Source: Rodentibacter mrazii (GTDB lineage: Bacteria; Pseudomonadota; Gammaproteobacteria; Enterobacterales; Pasteurellaceae). From it: a stretch of DNA of 50,908 nt. Within the stretch, counting starts at the first letter, position 1; each line of letters begins with the position of its first letter. The stretch lies in the NCBI RefSeq assembly GCF_001998825.1, contig NZ_MLHG01000044.1:1-50908 (forward strand), read 5' to 3'. Below are positions 33,938 through 43,227 of this stretch, in pieces. The position numbers and the translations under genes were made by a program. The notes under the pieces are model-generated. The model did not search any database and was not told the origin of the DNA. It saw nothing but the letters and a program-made list of their open reading frames with translations.

Positions 33938-34588
33938 ATGGGTATTATGAGTCGATTAAAAGGGATCGTTCATCAAAAAAATCGCGAAATTATGACCGGA
34001 CGAATTGCGATTGGGGCATTGGCGGTAATTTGCTTGGTACAGTGTGCCATCATTTTTACCGCCCCAAACCGATTGATGATATATAGCCCACCTAATGGCC
34101 AAGCCGGTAGCTTGCGCCCTTGGTGGGAAATTCCAAAACCGAATGTTTATGCCTTCGCCTATCAAACATTCCAGCAGTTAAATCGTTGGATGGAGAATGG
34201 GGAAGAAGAATATAAAGCAAATATTGAAAAAAATAAGGCATTCCTGACACCAAGCTGCCAAGAGTTTTTAAAAGAAGATTATTACGACCGTTTATCCAAC
34301 GGGGAATTACGTGATCGTGCACGTGGGGTTTATGAGATTGTGGGGCGTGGATTTAAAGACAGTAGTGTCATTGTTCATAGTCCGGACAGTTGGACGGTGA
34401 ATCTTGATTTGAGTGTGGATGAATACTTTAAAGATGAGCCGGTAAAACGGGTTTTAACTCGCTTTCCTATTAGCGTTGTGCGCATGGAAAGTGATTTGCA
34501 GAACAACCCTTGGGGATTGGGATTTAACTGTTACAGCTCAATTCCATTACGTTTAGAAGCAAAAGAATTTAAAGAGGGTAACCAATAA
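33938..34588 (+). CDS. PFL_4703-family protein (TraE/VirB8-like)
   Basis: 216 residues, one N-terminal membrane anchor (about 25-45) and a periplasmic domain with YAFAYQTFQQLNRWMENGEEEYKANI and TPSCQEFLKEDY. PFL_4703 (TIGR03746) family. Position and topology correspond to VirB8/TraE in the order TraL-E-K-B-V-C. ATG 33938 has GAGG upstream, and the stop overlaps the next start. Confidence 0.85.
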   Translation: MGIMSRLKGIVHQKNREIMTGRIAIGALAVICLVQCAIIFTAPNRLMIYSPPNGQAGSLRPWWEIPKPNVYAFAYQTFQQLNRWMENGEEEYKANIEKNKAFLTPSCQEFLKEDYYDRLSNGELRDRARGVYEIVGRGFKDSSVIVHSPDSWTVNLDLSVDEYFKDEPVKRVLTRFPISVVRMESDLQNNPWGLGFNCYSSIPLRLEAKEFKEGNQ

Positions 34589-35454
34589 TGAAAAAACTTA
34601 CCTTATTATTCAGTGCAATGTTTGTATTCTCACCGATTGCCTCAGCCGATATTCTCATGAAGTGGGCGCGTAAACCACTGCCGATTGACTTACAAATCGA
34701 AAAAGAGCGCATTCTATTTGTGGATAAAAATGTGAGAGTAGGTTACTCGCCGGAGTTAGACAATAAACTCCGTATTCAATCAACCGGTGGTGCGGTTTAC
34801 CTTAAAGCAACCGCAGATTTTCCTAAAACACGTTTACATTTAGTGGATGTCACCACAAATGAAATTATTTTGTTAGATGTGCAAGCGAAAGCCTCCGTTG
34901 CGAATGCAGATGAGCCAGTCCGTCTGGTCTATGAAAATAAGGTTGAAAATCAAGGGGGCACCTATAACCAAGATGCACAACCTAGCGATGAACCGATGCC
35001 AAATGCCCGTCCTGCATTACCGGCACCCGCAGCCTTAACTCGTTATGCTGCCCAAATGTTTTATGCACCATTACGAACTGTTGAGCCGTTAGAGGGCGCG
35101 CGTCAAGTGGCTCACCGTCTTCCTACGCCGATTAAAACCTTACTGCCGGCATTGCCTGTTCGCGCCACCCCTTTACTCAGTTGGCAACTTGATAATTATG
35201 TGGTGACGGCAATTCGCCTACAAAACCAAGGTCAGTCACGCATTGATTTAGATCCACGTGAGTTACAAGGTCGCTTTTATGCCGCGACATTTCAGCATCA
35301 TTGGCTAGGGGGATACGGTTCCCCGGAGGATACCACAACCTTGTATTTAGTGACGGAGGGATACCCTAATCAATCTATCATTCCTCAGTCAAATGCGTAT
35401 AAACCTAAAAAATTGAAAAAAGTTACGACAACAGTAACAACCACAATGAAATAA
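34588..35454 (+). CDS. PFL_4704-family protein (TraK/VirB9-like)
   Basis: 288 residues, signal peptide ending ASA, then a beta-rich domain (DILMKWARKPLPIDLQIEKERILFVDKNVRVGYSPEL) and a C-terminal domain with VTAIRLQNQGQSRIDLDPRELQGRFYAATFQHHWLGGYGSPEDTTTLYLVTEG. PFL_4704 (TIGR03749) family; probable outer-membrane core component. It ends KKVTTTVTTTMK, a Thr-rich tail like that of the PilL-N protein. Confidence 0.86.
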   Translation: MKKLTLLFSAMFVFSPIASADILMKWARKPLPIDLQIEKERILFVDKNVRVGYSPELDNKLRIQSTGGAVYLKATADFPKTRLHLVDVTTNEIILLDVQAKASVANADEPVRLVYENKVENQGGTYNQDAQPSDEPMPNARPALPAPAALTRYAAQMFYAPLRTVEPLEGARQVAHRLPTPIKTLLPALPVRATPLLSWQLDNYVVTAIRLQNQGQSRIDLDPRELQGRFYAATFQHHWLGGYGSPEDTTTLYLVTEGYPNQSIIPQSNAYKPKKLKKVTTTVTTTMK

Positions 35455-35464
35455 GGAGCTTAGT

Positions 35465-36868
35465 ATGCAGATGAAAGCAAATAAGGCGTTCTACGTTATT
35501 GGGGGGATCACGTTCTTTGTTGTGATAGTTATGGCGGTTTTTCTTTTTTCCGGCGGAAGTTCAAATTCGGCAGAGACAAAAGAAAATGTACTTGATATTT
35601 CTCTTAATGATCTTTCACCGGAAGAGTTGCGTGCGATGGGGCTTGAAGGGGATACTTCAAAAGATACGGTGCGTACACTCATCGGTAAAGTGAAAGAAAA
35701 TAATAGACGATTTGATGAAGTGATTTCACAAAATAATCGTTTAGCAAAAGAAAACGAACGTCTTAAAAATCAAACAAGCAACACGGACTATCAAATTCAG
35801 CAAGCGGTACAAGCTGAAACAGGTGCATTAATAGCCGAAATTAATTCATTAAAAAATCAAGTATTGCAAGCCGGCCAGCAAATGACCGGGAATATTCAAA
35901 TACCGGCGGATAATGCGCCTTTACCGATTAATGGTGCTTCATCAAATTCAATAGCCGAAACACAAAGTGGAATGAGTTGGGTCAATCCAAGCGATATGCG
36001 AACTGTTGATGATAAAGGTAATCCGTTACCGATAGGATCCACCGGAGCCGGTATCGGTTTCCCAAAGACCTTCAATAACGATGTCAATGAGATTAAAAAT
36101 GCGGCCAATCCGGGATTAAATACAAATACCGGGAATGCCTCACGATTAAGTACAGCCACGCCATTTTTTACGATTGCAGCCAATTCAACCCTAACAAATT
36201 CGATTGCGATGACTGCACTGGTTGGTCGTGTCCCGATTGATAACAACGTCACAGAGCCTTATCCGTTTAAGTTACTCATTGGTCGCGACAATTTAATCGC
36301 AAATGGGATTGAACTTCCGGATGTTGAGGGGGCGATTGTATCGGGTACGGCAAGCGGTGATTGGACGTTATCTTGTGTGCGGGGGGATGTAAAAAGTTTA
36401 ACCTTTGTTTTCAGCGATGGGCGTATTGTTTCAACGAAAGCAAATAGTAGTAAAGAAAACGGTGATATCGGTTGGTTATCTGATCCACATGGTGTGCCTT
36501 GTATTCCCGGTGAGCGTAAAACCAACGCACCGGAATACCTCACGACGAATTTTTTACTCACCGGTGCGTCTGCCGCTGCACAAGGGCTTTCCTCCTCTCA
36601 ATCGACCACGATTGTTGATGGCGGTGCCGTCATTGGTGCCGTAACCGGTGATAATGGGAAATATATTCTCGGACAGGCACTCGGCGGCGGATTAAAAGAA
36701 ACGGCCGACTGGTTCCGTCAGCGTTATGGTCAAACCTTTGATGCTGTTTATGTTCCGCCCGGTCGTGAAGTGGCTGTTCATATTGATCAACAAATTGAAA
36801 TTGATTATGACCGTGCCTCTCGAAAAGTGAAATACGGGCAGGTGTCAAAACAAGCTAACTTGGATTAA
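35465..36868 (+). CDS. PFL_4705-family protein (TraB/VirB10-like)
   Basis: 467 residues. One N-terminal membrane anchor (about 10-30), a coiled-coil stretch (VKENNRRFDEVISQNNRLAKENERLKNQ, about 75-130), Pro/Asn-rich linker, then the beta-barrel domain (FTIAANSTLTNSIAMTALVGRVPID..., FKLLIGRDNL, CVRGDVKSLTFVFSDGRI, VYVPPGREVAVHIDQQIEIDYD). PFL_4705 (TIGR03752); spans inner to outer membrane like TraB. AAGGAG upstream. Confidence 0.88.
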   Translation: MQMKANKAFYVIGGITFFVVIVMAVFLFSGGSSNSAETKENVLDISLNDLSPEELRAMGLEGDTSKDTVRTLIGKVKENNRRFDEVISQNNRLAKENERLKNQTSNTDYQIQQAVQAETGALIAEINSLKNQVLQAGQQMTGNIQIPADNAPLPINGASSNSIAETQSGMSWVNPSDMRTVDDKGNPLPIGSTGAGIGFPKTFNNDVNEIKNAANPGLNTNTGNASRLSTATPFFTIAANSTLTNSIAMTALVGRVPIDNNVTEPYPFKLLIGRDNLIANGIELPDVEGAIVSGTASGDWTLSCVRGDVKSLTFVFSDGRIVSTKANSSKENGDIGWLSDPHGVPCIPGERKTNAPEYLTTNFLLTGASAAAQGLSSSQSTTIVDGGAVIGAVTGDNGKYILGQALGGGLKETADWFRQRYGQTFDAVYVPPGREVAVHIDQQIEIDYDRASRKVKYGQVSKQANLD

Positions 36869-36877
36869 GGAGCAATA

Positions 36878-37288
36878 ATGAAAGTATTAATGATGATGGG
36901 CATGATTTTAGCGGTAAGCGGTGTTTTAACGGGTTGTTCAACATCTCAACGTGATTTATTGCCGACCGGTGATGCCACAATGAAAGATATTTGGAATAAG
37001 GGGGGCGGAGATAACCGTAATATTAGTGCGTATCGCACATCGGATGGTCGCCTTATTGATGCGCCAAACTATGTTTCTTCGCGTGAACAGCAAACTTATA
37101 CACGTACCGCAGAAAACGAGGTAAAAAATCTTTTTCCTCGTCTACCTAATCCGGATTTAGTCATGTATGTGTATCCGCACTTAACCGATTCTTCCGAACA
37201 AATGCCGGTACCGGGCTATTCTTCTGTTATTCCATTTTATGGGCGTGTTCAGTATGCACAACCCGGTGAACGGACAAGAATGTACTAG
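36878..37288 (+). CDS. TIGR03751-like transfer lipoprotein (TraV/VirB7-like)
   Basis: 136 residues. Lipobox LTGC (Cys 20), then DLLPTGDATMKDIWNKGGG and LFPRLPNPDLVMYVYPHLT...VPGYSSVIPFY, characteristic of the conjugative-region lipoprotein between PFL_4705 and TraC. Likely part of the outer-membrane core. AAGGAG upstream. Confidence 0.84.
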   Translation: MKVLMMMGMILAVSGVLTGCSTSQRDLLPTGDATMKDIWNKGGGDNRNISAYRTSDGRLIDAPNYVSSREQQTYTRTAENEVKNLFPRLPNPDLVMYVYPHLTDSSEQMPVPGYSSVIPFYGRVQYAQPGERTRMY

Positions 37289-37302
37289 AAGAGGAACGGA
37301 AA

Positions 37303-40170
37303 ATGGCATTATTTAATGATGTGTTAGAGGCTTTCTTGCCTAATAAAAAGAGACCGCCTCATCAGCCTAAAGCGAAAAAAACAGTCAAAAAGGACAACCG
37401 ACAATCTACACCGGATGAAGATGAGGCGAGAGAGGACTTCGAGATTCCTCAACCGATTCTACGTAATCGGAAAATGACCAAAGCACAGCATATTAAAACG
37501 CTTTATGGGCGTGATCCGTCTTTTATCACACACCTTCCTTATGCGGAATATTTAACTGAAGAAAGCGTCATGCTATTTGATGATGCCAAAAGTGCCGGCG
37601 TGGTATTTGACGTCAAGCCCATTGGAACGGAAGGGCGGAGTAGCGATTATCTTAATCGTGTTCGCTCTTTAGTGAAAGATGCATTACAAGACAGTTTTGA
37701 TGAATTGGATACGAACCCTTATGTGGTGCAGTTTTATTGTCAAGATGACAAAGATTTAAGCGGTTATATCGAAAATCTGAGACAGTATATTAAAACAAAT
37801 TCGCCGGAAGCTCATGGTAGCGAATTTACTGAGCAATGGCTCCGTGAAATGGAACGGCATTTAAAAGCGGTGGGAAAACCCGGAGGGCTTTTTATTGATG
37901 ATCGGGTGACCAATACCGCTTGGGCCGGTAAAGTGCGTAAGACCCGTATGGTGATTTACCGTTATGCGGGGAATAACGAGACCGATACAATTGAGAAATT
38001 AAATACCGCCTGTGATCGTATTCAAAGTGCCTTTATTACCGCCGGATTAACATTAGAGCGTCAAAATGAGGCACAGATTCATCGTTGGTTATTGGAATGG
38101 TTTAATCCGAATCCGTCACGCTATTTTAATGGGCTAGATGATAAGGCTTGTTACGACTTGCTATCACTTTCTCCCCGCTCGGCGGATTTATCGTTACAAG
38201 ATCAGGATTTTAGTGAGAATCTTTTTTTTACCCCACCGGAAAGTAAAAATGGCTACTGGTATTTTAATGAACAACCCCATGAGGTGATTATCGTTGATAA
38301 TATTCGTAAACAGCCTGATGTTGGCCACATGACCGGTGAGGTCACACGTGGTCGTAATATTAATGCACTTTTTGATTTACTGCCGGAATCGACCATTATG
38401 GCGATGACGGTGGTGATCCATCCGCAAGATAAATTGCAAACCCATTTGGATACGTTGAGTAGTCGGGCAGTAGGGAATAACTACGAATCCATTTATTTAA
38501 AACAAGATGCGAAAGCAGCAACCCAATACTTTAAAGATGGGCATAAGTTATATCAAGCCGGTCTCGCTTTTTATGTTCGCGGTCAAGATGAACAAGAGTT
38601 AAGAATCCGCTCAAGAGAATTAAGAACGGTGTTACTCAGTAATAATCTTGTGCCGGTTAAAGAGGGAAATGAAGTCGCCCCCTTGAATAGTTATTTGCGC
38701 TGGTTGCCGATGAATTTCAATCCCCAACTCGATGCGAAATCACGTTTCTACACCAAATACTATTGGGTACAGCATATTGCGAATATGTTGCCGGTCTTTG
38801 GTCGTGAAACCGGAACAGGTCATCCTGGCATTACTTATTTCAATCGTGGTGGGAGCCCATTTGATTTTGATCCGCTCAATCCTAAAGATCGGACTAAAAA
38901 TGCACATAAACTTATTTTGGGACCGACCGGTTCGGGAAAGTCAGCGACATTGACGGCTCAGATGGCGCAATTAACGGCGGTTCATCGTCCCCGGTTATTT
39001 ATCGTTGAAGCAGGGAACTCTTTTGGTTTATTCGCAGATTATGCAGAGCGTTATGGACTGACTGTTAATCGTGTGTCACTTGAGCCAAGTAGTAATATTG
39101 CCTTGCCACTTTTTTCTGAAGCACATCGCCTGTTAGAGATGGATGTCGAGCTTGAAGTCGAAGATGACGATGATAACGATGATGAGGGCGAAGAGCAGCG
39201 TGATTTACTTGCGGAAATGGAGTTGACCGCACGATTGATGATAACCGGCGGTGAGGCGAAAGAAGATGAGAAAATGAGCCGGGCTGACCGCTCTGCCATT
39301 CGACAAGCGATTTTACTTGCCGCGGAAAAAACCTCAAAAGAAATGCCGCCTCGTCAAGTCCTGACCGGCGATGTGAAAGCTGCTCTTGAAGAGTTAAGCC
39401 GTCGGGAGGATATTCGTCCGGAACGTGTATCTCGTCTTGCGGATATGGCTGAAGCGATGGATATGTTCTGTACCGGGGTAAACGGTCGTTTCTTTAACCG
39501 TGAGGGGGAAATTTGGCCGGAAGCGGATATTACGCTTGTGGATTTGGCCATGTTTGCCCGGGAGGGTTATGAGGCAGAATTAGCGATTGCGTATATTTCT
39601 CTCATCAACCATATCAACTCATTGGGCGAAAAATATCAACACAGTTTCCGCCCTATTGTGAATATTACCGATGAATCGCACATTATTACGGTCAATCCGC
39701 TCTTAGCTAAATTCTTGGTTAAAGGTTCCAAAATGTGGCGTAAATTGGGTATTTGGTTGTGGCTGTCCACACAAAATATGACTGACTTCCCGGATGAATC
39801 CGATAAATTACTGAGCATGATTGAATGGTGGGAGTTACTCAACCTTTCTAATGATGAAGTGGAGCAGGTCAATCGGTTCCGGCGTTTATCTGAAGCGCAA
39901 AAAATCATGTTACTTTCTGCGAAAAAAGCCGATAAAAAATACACGGAAGGCGTTGTATTGGCAACCAATATGGAAGCCTTGTTCCGCGTCGTACCGCCAA
40001 GTCTTTACTTGGCACTCGGTATGACGGAAAAACATGAGAAAGCGCAACGGAAACAATTGATGATTGAACATCATTGCAGTGAATTGGATGCCGCATTAAT
40101 GGTTGCAAAAGATTTAGATAGAAAACGGGGGATTGTAGTCAATGACGAATTTAACTCAATCGCAGCCTAA
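37303..40170 (+). CDS. traC: TraC/VirB4-type conjugative transfer ATPase (PFL_4706 family)
   Basis: 955 residues. A basic N-terminal segment (about 13-35) precedes the VirB4 N-terminal domain. The ATPase core has Walker A LGPTGSGKSATL (about 540-551) and Walker B-like PIVNITDESHIIT (about 783-795). A very acidic insertion (EVEDDDDNDDEGEEQRD, about 620-636) lies between them. It energises pilus assembly and substrate transfer. It is the hallmark gene of the secretion system, last of the TraL-E-K-B-V-C-like block, and overlaps the next gene by 29 bases. Confidence 0.94.
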   Translation: MALFNDVLEAFLPNKKRPPHQPKAKKTVKKDNRQSTPDEDEAREDFEIPQPILRNRKMTKAQHIKTLYGRDPSFITHLPYAEYLTEESVMLFDDAKSAGVVFDVKPIGTEGRSSDYLNRVRSLVKDALQDSFDELDTNPYVVQFYCQDDKDLSGYIENLRQYIKTNSPEAHGSEFTEQWLREMERHLKAVGKPGGLFIDDRVTNTAWAGKVRKTRMVIYRYAGNNETDTIEKLNTACDRIQSAFITAGLTLERQNEAQIHRWLLEWFNPNPSRYFNGLDDKACYDLLSLSPRSADLSLQDQDFSENLFFTPPESKNGYWYFNEQPHEVIIVDNIRKQPDVGHMTGEVTRGRNINALFDLLPESTIMAMTVVIHPQDKLQTHLDTLSSRAVGNNYESIYLKQDAKAATQYFKDGHKLYQAGLAFYVRGQDEQELRIRSRELRTVLLSNNLVPVKEGNEVAPLNSYLRWLPMNFNPQLDAKSRFYTKYYWVQHIANMLPVFGRETGTGHPGITYFNRGGSPFDFDPLNPKDRTKNAHKLILGPTGSGKSATLTAQMAQLTAVHRPRLFIVEAGNSFGLFADYAERYGLTVNRVSLEPSSNIALPLFSEAHRLLEMDVELEVEDDDDNDDEGEEQRDLLAEMELTARLMITGGEAKEDEKMSRADRSAIRQAILLAAEKTSKEMPPRQVLTGDVKAALEELSRREDIRPERVSRLADMAEAMDMFCTGVNGRFFNREGEIWPEADITLVDLAMFAREGYEAELAIAYISLINHINSLGEKYQHSFRPIVNITDESHIITVNPLLAKFLVKGSKMWRKLGIWLWLSTQNMTDFPDESDKLLSMIEWWELLNLSNDEVEQVNRFRRLSEAQKIMLLSAKKADKKYTEGVVLATNMEALFRVVPPSLYLALGMTEKHEKAQRKQLMIEHHCSELDAALMVAKDLDRKRGIVVNDEFNSIAA

Positions 40171-40579
40171 TCTGGTTTTTCATCGTATTTTTGAGATCGG
40201 GCCACGGATTCAATCTTTGTCTTTCACCTCAGATGAAGTGAAAGCGCATTTATCGCACTTTATCGCTCAAATTAAAGCAAGAATTGGCACCAATTGTTCG
40301 TTAAGTGCATTCCCTCAGCGTATTTTCACTCAGTCGAGTTGGAAACTTCACGCTGAAGGGAGTTTGGGGGAGGTGCATTTATTGTTTAATATCTCAGGAC
40401 GTTTTCAATTGCCTTCACTCCCATCAGAAAATTGGCCGGCACGTTTGAATATCGAATTAAGCGATCACGTTGATGCCTATTGGTTAATTCAGTATTTGCT
40501 TTGGCAACTTAATGCAACGTGGTGTCTCTCTGCCGACTTATCCCCAGTTTTTGGGGATAACATTGTTAATAATGAATAG
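40142..40579 (+). CDS. Hypothetical transfer-operon protein after traC
   Basis: 145 residues, soluble, no family recognised. It begins 29 bases before the traC stop. Visible: FHRIFEIGPRIQSLSF, HLSHFIAQIKARIG and WLIQYLLWQLNATWCLSADLSPVF. By position it corresponds to one of the small tfc-type genes between traC and traG of this ICE class. Confidence 0.7.
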   Translation: MTNLTQSQPNLVFHRIFEIGPRIQSLSFTSDEVKAHLSHFIAQIKARIGTNCSLSAFPQRIFTQSSWKLHAEGSLGEVHLLFNISGRFQLPSLPSENWPARLNIELSDHVDAYWLIQYLLWQLNATWCLSADLSPVFGDNIVNNE

Positions 40580-40588
40580 GGAGGCGTG

Positions 40589-40912
40589 ATGTCACAAGGA
40601 GAAAAGATGCCATCAAAAGGATGGCTTAAAAATGTACTCCGTTTTATGTTCTTCCTGATTCTTTTATTCCTGGTACTTATCGTTATCGGAGTCTTCGCTG
40701 CAGAATATTTACAAGATGTGGATATTCGCGCCTGGTTTATTAAAACACAGTGGATATGGTTTACGGTTCGGTTGATGCTTTATGGCGTGATTGGATTCAT
40801 GGTGTTATCCCTTTCCCGTCGTCATCCTGGTTCGATGCCGGCAAAAGCCAAATGGTTAATCGCCATGGTTTTAATCTTTGCCGAAGCGATTACACAAATT
40901 ACCCTATCCTGA
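40589..40912 (+). CDS. Small inner-membrane transfer protein
   Basis: 107 residues with three membrane segments (about 14-34, 50-70 and 83-103). The start is ATG 40589 with GGGAGG upstream. No family name recognised. Lies between the post-traC gene and the TraG-like gene, so probably a secretion-system component. Confidence 0.72.
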   Translation: MSQGEKMPSKGWLKNVLRFMFFLILLFLVLIVIGVFAAEYLQDVDIRAWFIKTQWIWFTVRLMLYGVIGFMVLSLSRRHPGSMPAKAKWLIAMVLIFAEAITQITLS

Positions 40913-40922
40913 AGGAGGAAAT

Positions 40923-42416
40923 ATGACATTTTCAGTTGATAGTTATATGGAATACTTCCTGACATTATTGGGATGGCTGCTTAATAACGGTGTTTTTGCT
41001 TTATTTGTTGGAACCGGCGTGTGGCTTATTCCTTTAGTTGGGATGATTTTTAAAGTATGGCGTGATGTGGCCAAACAAGGGGATGATGAAGGTGAGAAAG
41101 GCGATCTTCTCATTCGTTGGCTGTCATTGGAACTCATCCCGGCCATGTTTATTGTCGTTTTAACTCTTGCCCCGATGTTTACGATCTCATTAAACAATAT
41201 TGAATATAATGAGCGAGCCTCTATTCAATGTGGTTATAAAGTTCCGTCACCGGAAAAATCCGGTTATGCACCATTTGCCACAACATTTAGTAACAGACAG
41301 GCAAGAATGCCGATTTGGTGGATGTTTATGCACAAAATCGACAAAGGTTTTACTTATGGTATGACGGCCGTTCTACCTTGCCAACGCGATTTACGCCAAG
41401 TGCGGTTTGAGGTGCAACATCAAAAAATTACTAATCCGGCATTATTAACTGAAGTTGAACAGTTTGTACAACAATGCTACGTTCCCGCACGTCAAAAATT
41501 ACAAACTAGCCAAGTATCATTAACACCGGCACAAGTTCGCGAAACGTCCTGGCTAGGCGGAAAACTGCTTATTTCCAACAGTGAGCTGTATCCACGTTTT
41601 CGCGCGCAACAGCCTATTAGCACGTTCCCCTATGATAGCACGCGAGATACGGCATTACCGGATTCCGGGAGAGGTGGATTTCCAAGTTGTGATCAATGGT
41701 GGGATGAAAGTAATGCCGGGTTAAAATCACGTTTACTTACCGATATGCGTCAAAACCTTTCAGCTCAAGTCAGTGATTTCTTTAATTCGGTGAGTAATCG
41801 AGATGAAGCCTTGTTAAGAACGTTACTGCGCGCTGAGAATATGGATATTTCAAAAGGGAAAATGTATCAGGGGTATGGTGGGAGTGTTGATGCCGGATTT
41901 TGGAATGCCGTTACCCGTTTAACATCAACAGTGGGAACGGCTGTCGGCAGTTTAGCAATCTTCCCCGGATTAGATGCGATGCGTCAAGCACTGCCTATGG
42001 TACAAGCCTTCATGATAATGGCATTAATCATTCTTATCCCGATTATCACGATTTTAAGTGGCTTTTCAATTAAAACAGTGGTGACGTTAAGTTTTGTGTA
42101 TTTTGCGCTTGTCACCACCTCTTTTTGGTGGGAATTAGCCCGGTGGCTAGACTCGTTTATGATTGAGATCATGTATAGCTCACCTTCACACGATATGTTG
42201 AATATTCACTTCTTAGAGAATGCACAAGATGACATTATCTCAAATTTTGTGATGGGGAGTTTATTTATTATTTTACCCGGGTTGTGGTTTGGGGCTATGA
42301 CTTGGGCAGGGATTAACGTGGGCGGTACAATGTCTCAAGCATTAAGACAAGGTTCTAATCAGGCGAGCACTGCTGGTGGAAAAGGGGCAGGAATAATTGA
42401 AAGTAAACTAAAATAG
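40923..42416 (+). CDS. traG: TraG-like transfer membrane protein
   Basis: 497 residues. Membrane segments near residues 18-40 and 65-90, a large periplasmic region (about 95-330, with CGYKVPSPEKSGYAPFATTFSNRQARMPIWWMFMHKIDKG), then three or four membrane helices (about 355-470) and a Gly/Ser-rich end. It matches the N-terminal TraG type used in mating-pair stabilisation in ICEs. AAGGAGG precedes ATG 40923. Closed by a two-way terminator. Confidence 0.85.
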   Translation: MTFSVDSYMEYFLTLLGWLLNNGVFALFVGTGVWLIPLVGMIFKVWRDVAKQGDDEGEKGDLLIRWLSLELIPAMFIVVLTLAPMFTISLNNIEYNERASIQCGYKVPSPEKSGYAPFATTFSNRQARMPIWWMFMHKIDKGFTYGMTAVLPCQRDLRQVRFEVQHQKITNPALLTEVEQFVQQCYVPARQKLQTSQVSLTPAQVRETSWLGGKLLISNSELYPRFRAQQPISTFPYDSTRDTALPDSGRGGFPSCDQWWDESNAGLKSRLLTDMRQNLSAQVSDFFNSVSNRDEALLRTLLRAENMDISKGKMYQGYGGSVDAGFWNAVTRLTSTVGTAVGSLAIFPGLDAMRQALPMVQAFMIMALIILIPIITILSGFSIKTVVTLSFVYFALVTTSFWWELARWLDSFMIEIMYSSPSHDMLNIHFLENAQDDIISNFVMGSLFIILPGLWFGAMTWAGINVGGTMSQALRQGSNQASTAGGKGAGIIESKLK

Positions 42417-42417
42417 C

Positions 42418-42446
42418 AAAAAGGGGATTGATATCCCCTTTCTCAT
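42418..42446. terminator. Bidirectional terminator
   Basis: AAAGGGGAT (42420-42428) pairs with ATCCCCTTT (42433-42441), with A run before and T-rich after. It separates the plus-strand transfer operon from a convergent minus-strand gene. Confidence 0.85.
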
Positions 42447-42820
42447 TTTATCTCATAAAACTCATCCATGTATTTAAATGTATCTATATCATCCTCTGTA
42501 TCTATTCTTGTTCCATTGGCATAAAACCCAACGCCTTCAGCACCATCTCTGTAACCATCTTCTTCAGGTGATGCGCCATCTTTAAGTAATTCGGGTAACA
42601 ACGATATTTCTTTTACTGATTTATTAGTATCTTCGATGTCATAGTCAGTGTGATTTGATGTTTTTGCTTGAGAAATAATGACCCCGGCTAAAACAGGGCT
42701 TGCAGCCAGCGCAGTTGCCGCTACAGCAACTTTACGTGGTTTTTCCGGGAGAAAGGACAAAGTGCGGTCAATTTTCTTAAAGAATCGCCCCACAGAATGA
42801 CCAAATTTTTGTGCATTCAT
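42443..42820 (-). CDS. Hypothetical single-span membrane protein
   Basis: 125 residues. Basic N-terminus, one membrane segment (about 31-50, VAVAATALAASPVLAGVIIS), then an acidic tail with DGYRDGAEGVGFYANGTRID, a Gly/Asp/Tyr motif that I associate with small ICE proteins but cannot name. The ribosome site AGGAGA precedes ATG 42820. An uptake signal lies inside the frame. Function unknown. Confidence 0.7.
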   Translation of the reverse strand: MNAQKFGHSVGRFFKKIDRTLSFLPEKPRKVAVAATALAASPVLAGVIISQAKTSNHTDYDIEDTNKSVKEISLLPELLKDGASPEEDGYRDGAEGVGFYANGTRIDTEDDIDTFKYMDEFYEIK

Positions 42821-42911
42821 GATTTTCTCCTGTTCGATAAATATACTAACTTTTCCCCAGTATACTCTAATTTTTTTTCCATTAAAACCCGGTTTTTTCT
42901 ATAAAAAGTAG

Positions 42912-42940
42912 AAATTTTGCGAGCCATATCGCAAATTTTA
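42912..42940. promoter_or_regulatory. Palindromic operator candidate
   Basis: TTTGCGA (42916-42922) and TCGCAAA (42929-42935) are exact inverses six bases apart and are extended by A/T pairs. It lies in the 190-bp gap between the divergent genes at 42820 (minus) and 43012 (plus), the natural place for a shared repressor site. Confidence 0.5.
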
Positions 42941-43011
42941 TTCCTTACACCTGACAGCTTTAAATTATTTCTTTATTTTAACGATTGTTCTTAGAAGGAT
43001 AGGAGGAAAAA

Positions 43012-43191
43012 ATGAAAAGGAAATTCAAACAATGGCTTATTGGTTTAAATGAAGAAATGGTTAATGAACTCGGTATTGATGAGATCATATCATGCCTCGA
43101 TGACGATCTGAATATTATCCATGGCAATGAAGAAGAACATAAAATTTTAGATAATTTTATCCATATCTTTGAAAAAAATAAGCGGGGATAA
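43012..43191 (+). CDS. Small acidic protein
   Basis: 59 residues: MKRKFKQWLIGLNEEMVNEL then GIDEIISCLDDDLNIIHGNEEEHKILDNFIHIFEKNKRG. Strong ribosome site AGGAGG five bases before ATG. Basic N-terminus and acidic helical remainder. Its stop is inside the left arm region of a terminator. No family recognised, but expression signals are good. Confidence 0.65.
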   Translation: MKRKFKQWLIGLNEEMVNELGIDEIISCLDDDLNIIHGNEEEHKILDNFIHIFEKNKRG

Positions 43192-43212
43192 GCCGCTTAT
43201 TTTCGTTTTTAA
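43175..43212. terminator. Terminator between convergent genes
   Basis: AATAAGCGG (43177-43185) pairs with CCGCTTATT (43193-43201), followed by TTCGTTTTT; the opposite side carries an A run, so it can serve both directions. Confidence 0.8.
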
Positions 43213-43227
43213 TAACCTATGTCAGGT

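Noticed and set aside
39051-39968. Several minus-strand frames under traC
   Set aside because: Ser/Arg-rich, no ribosome sites, antisense to conserved ATPase sequence; shadows of the real gene.
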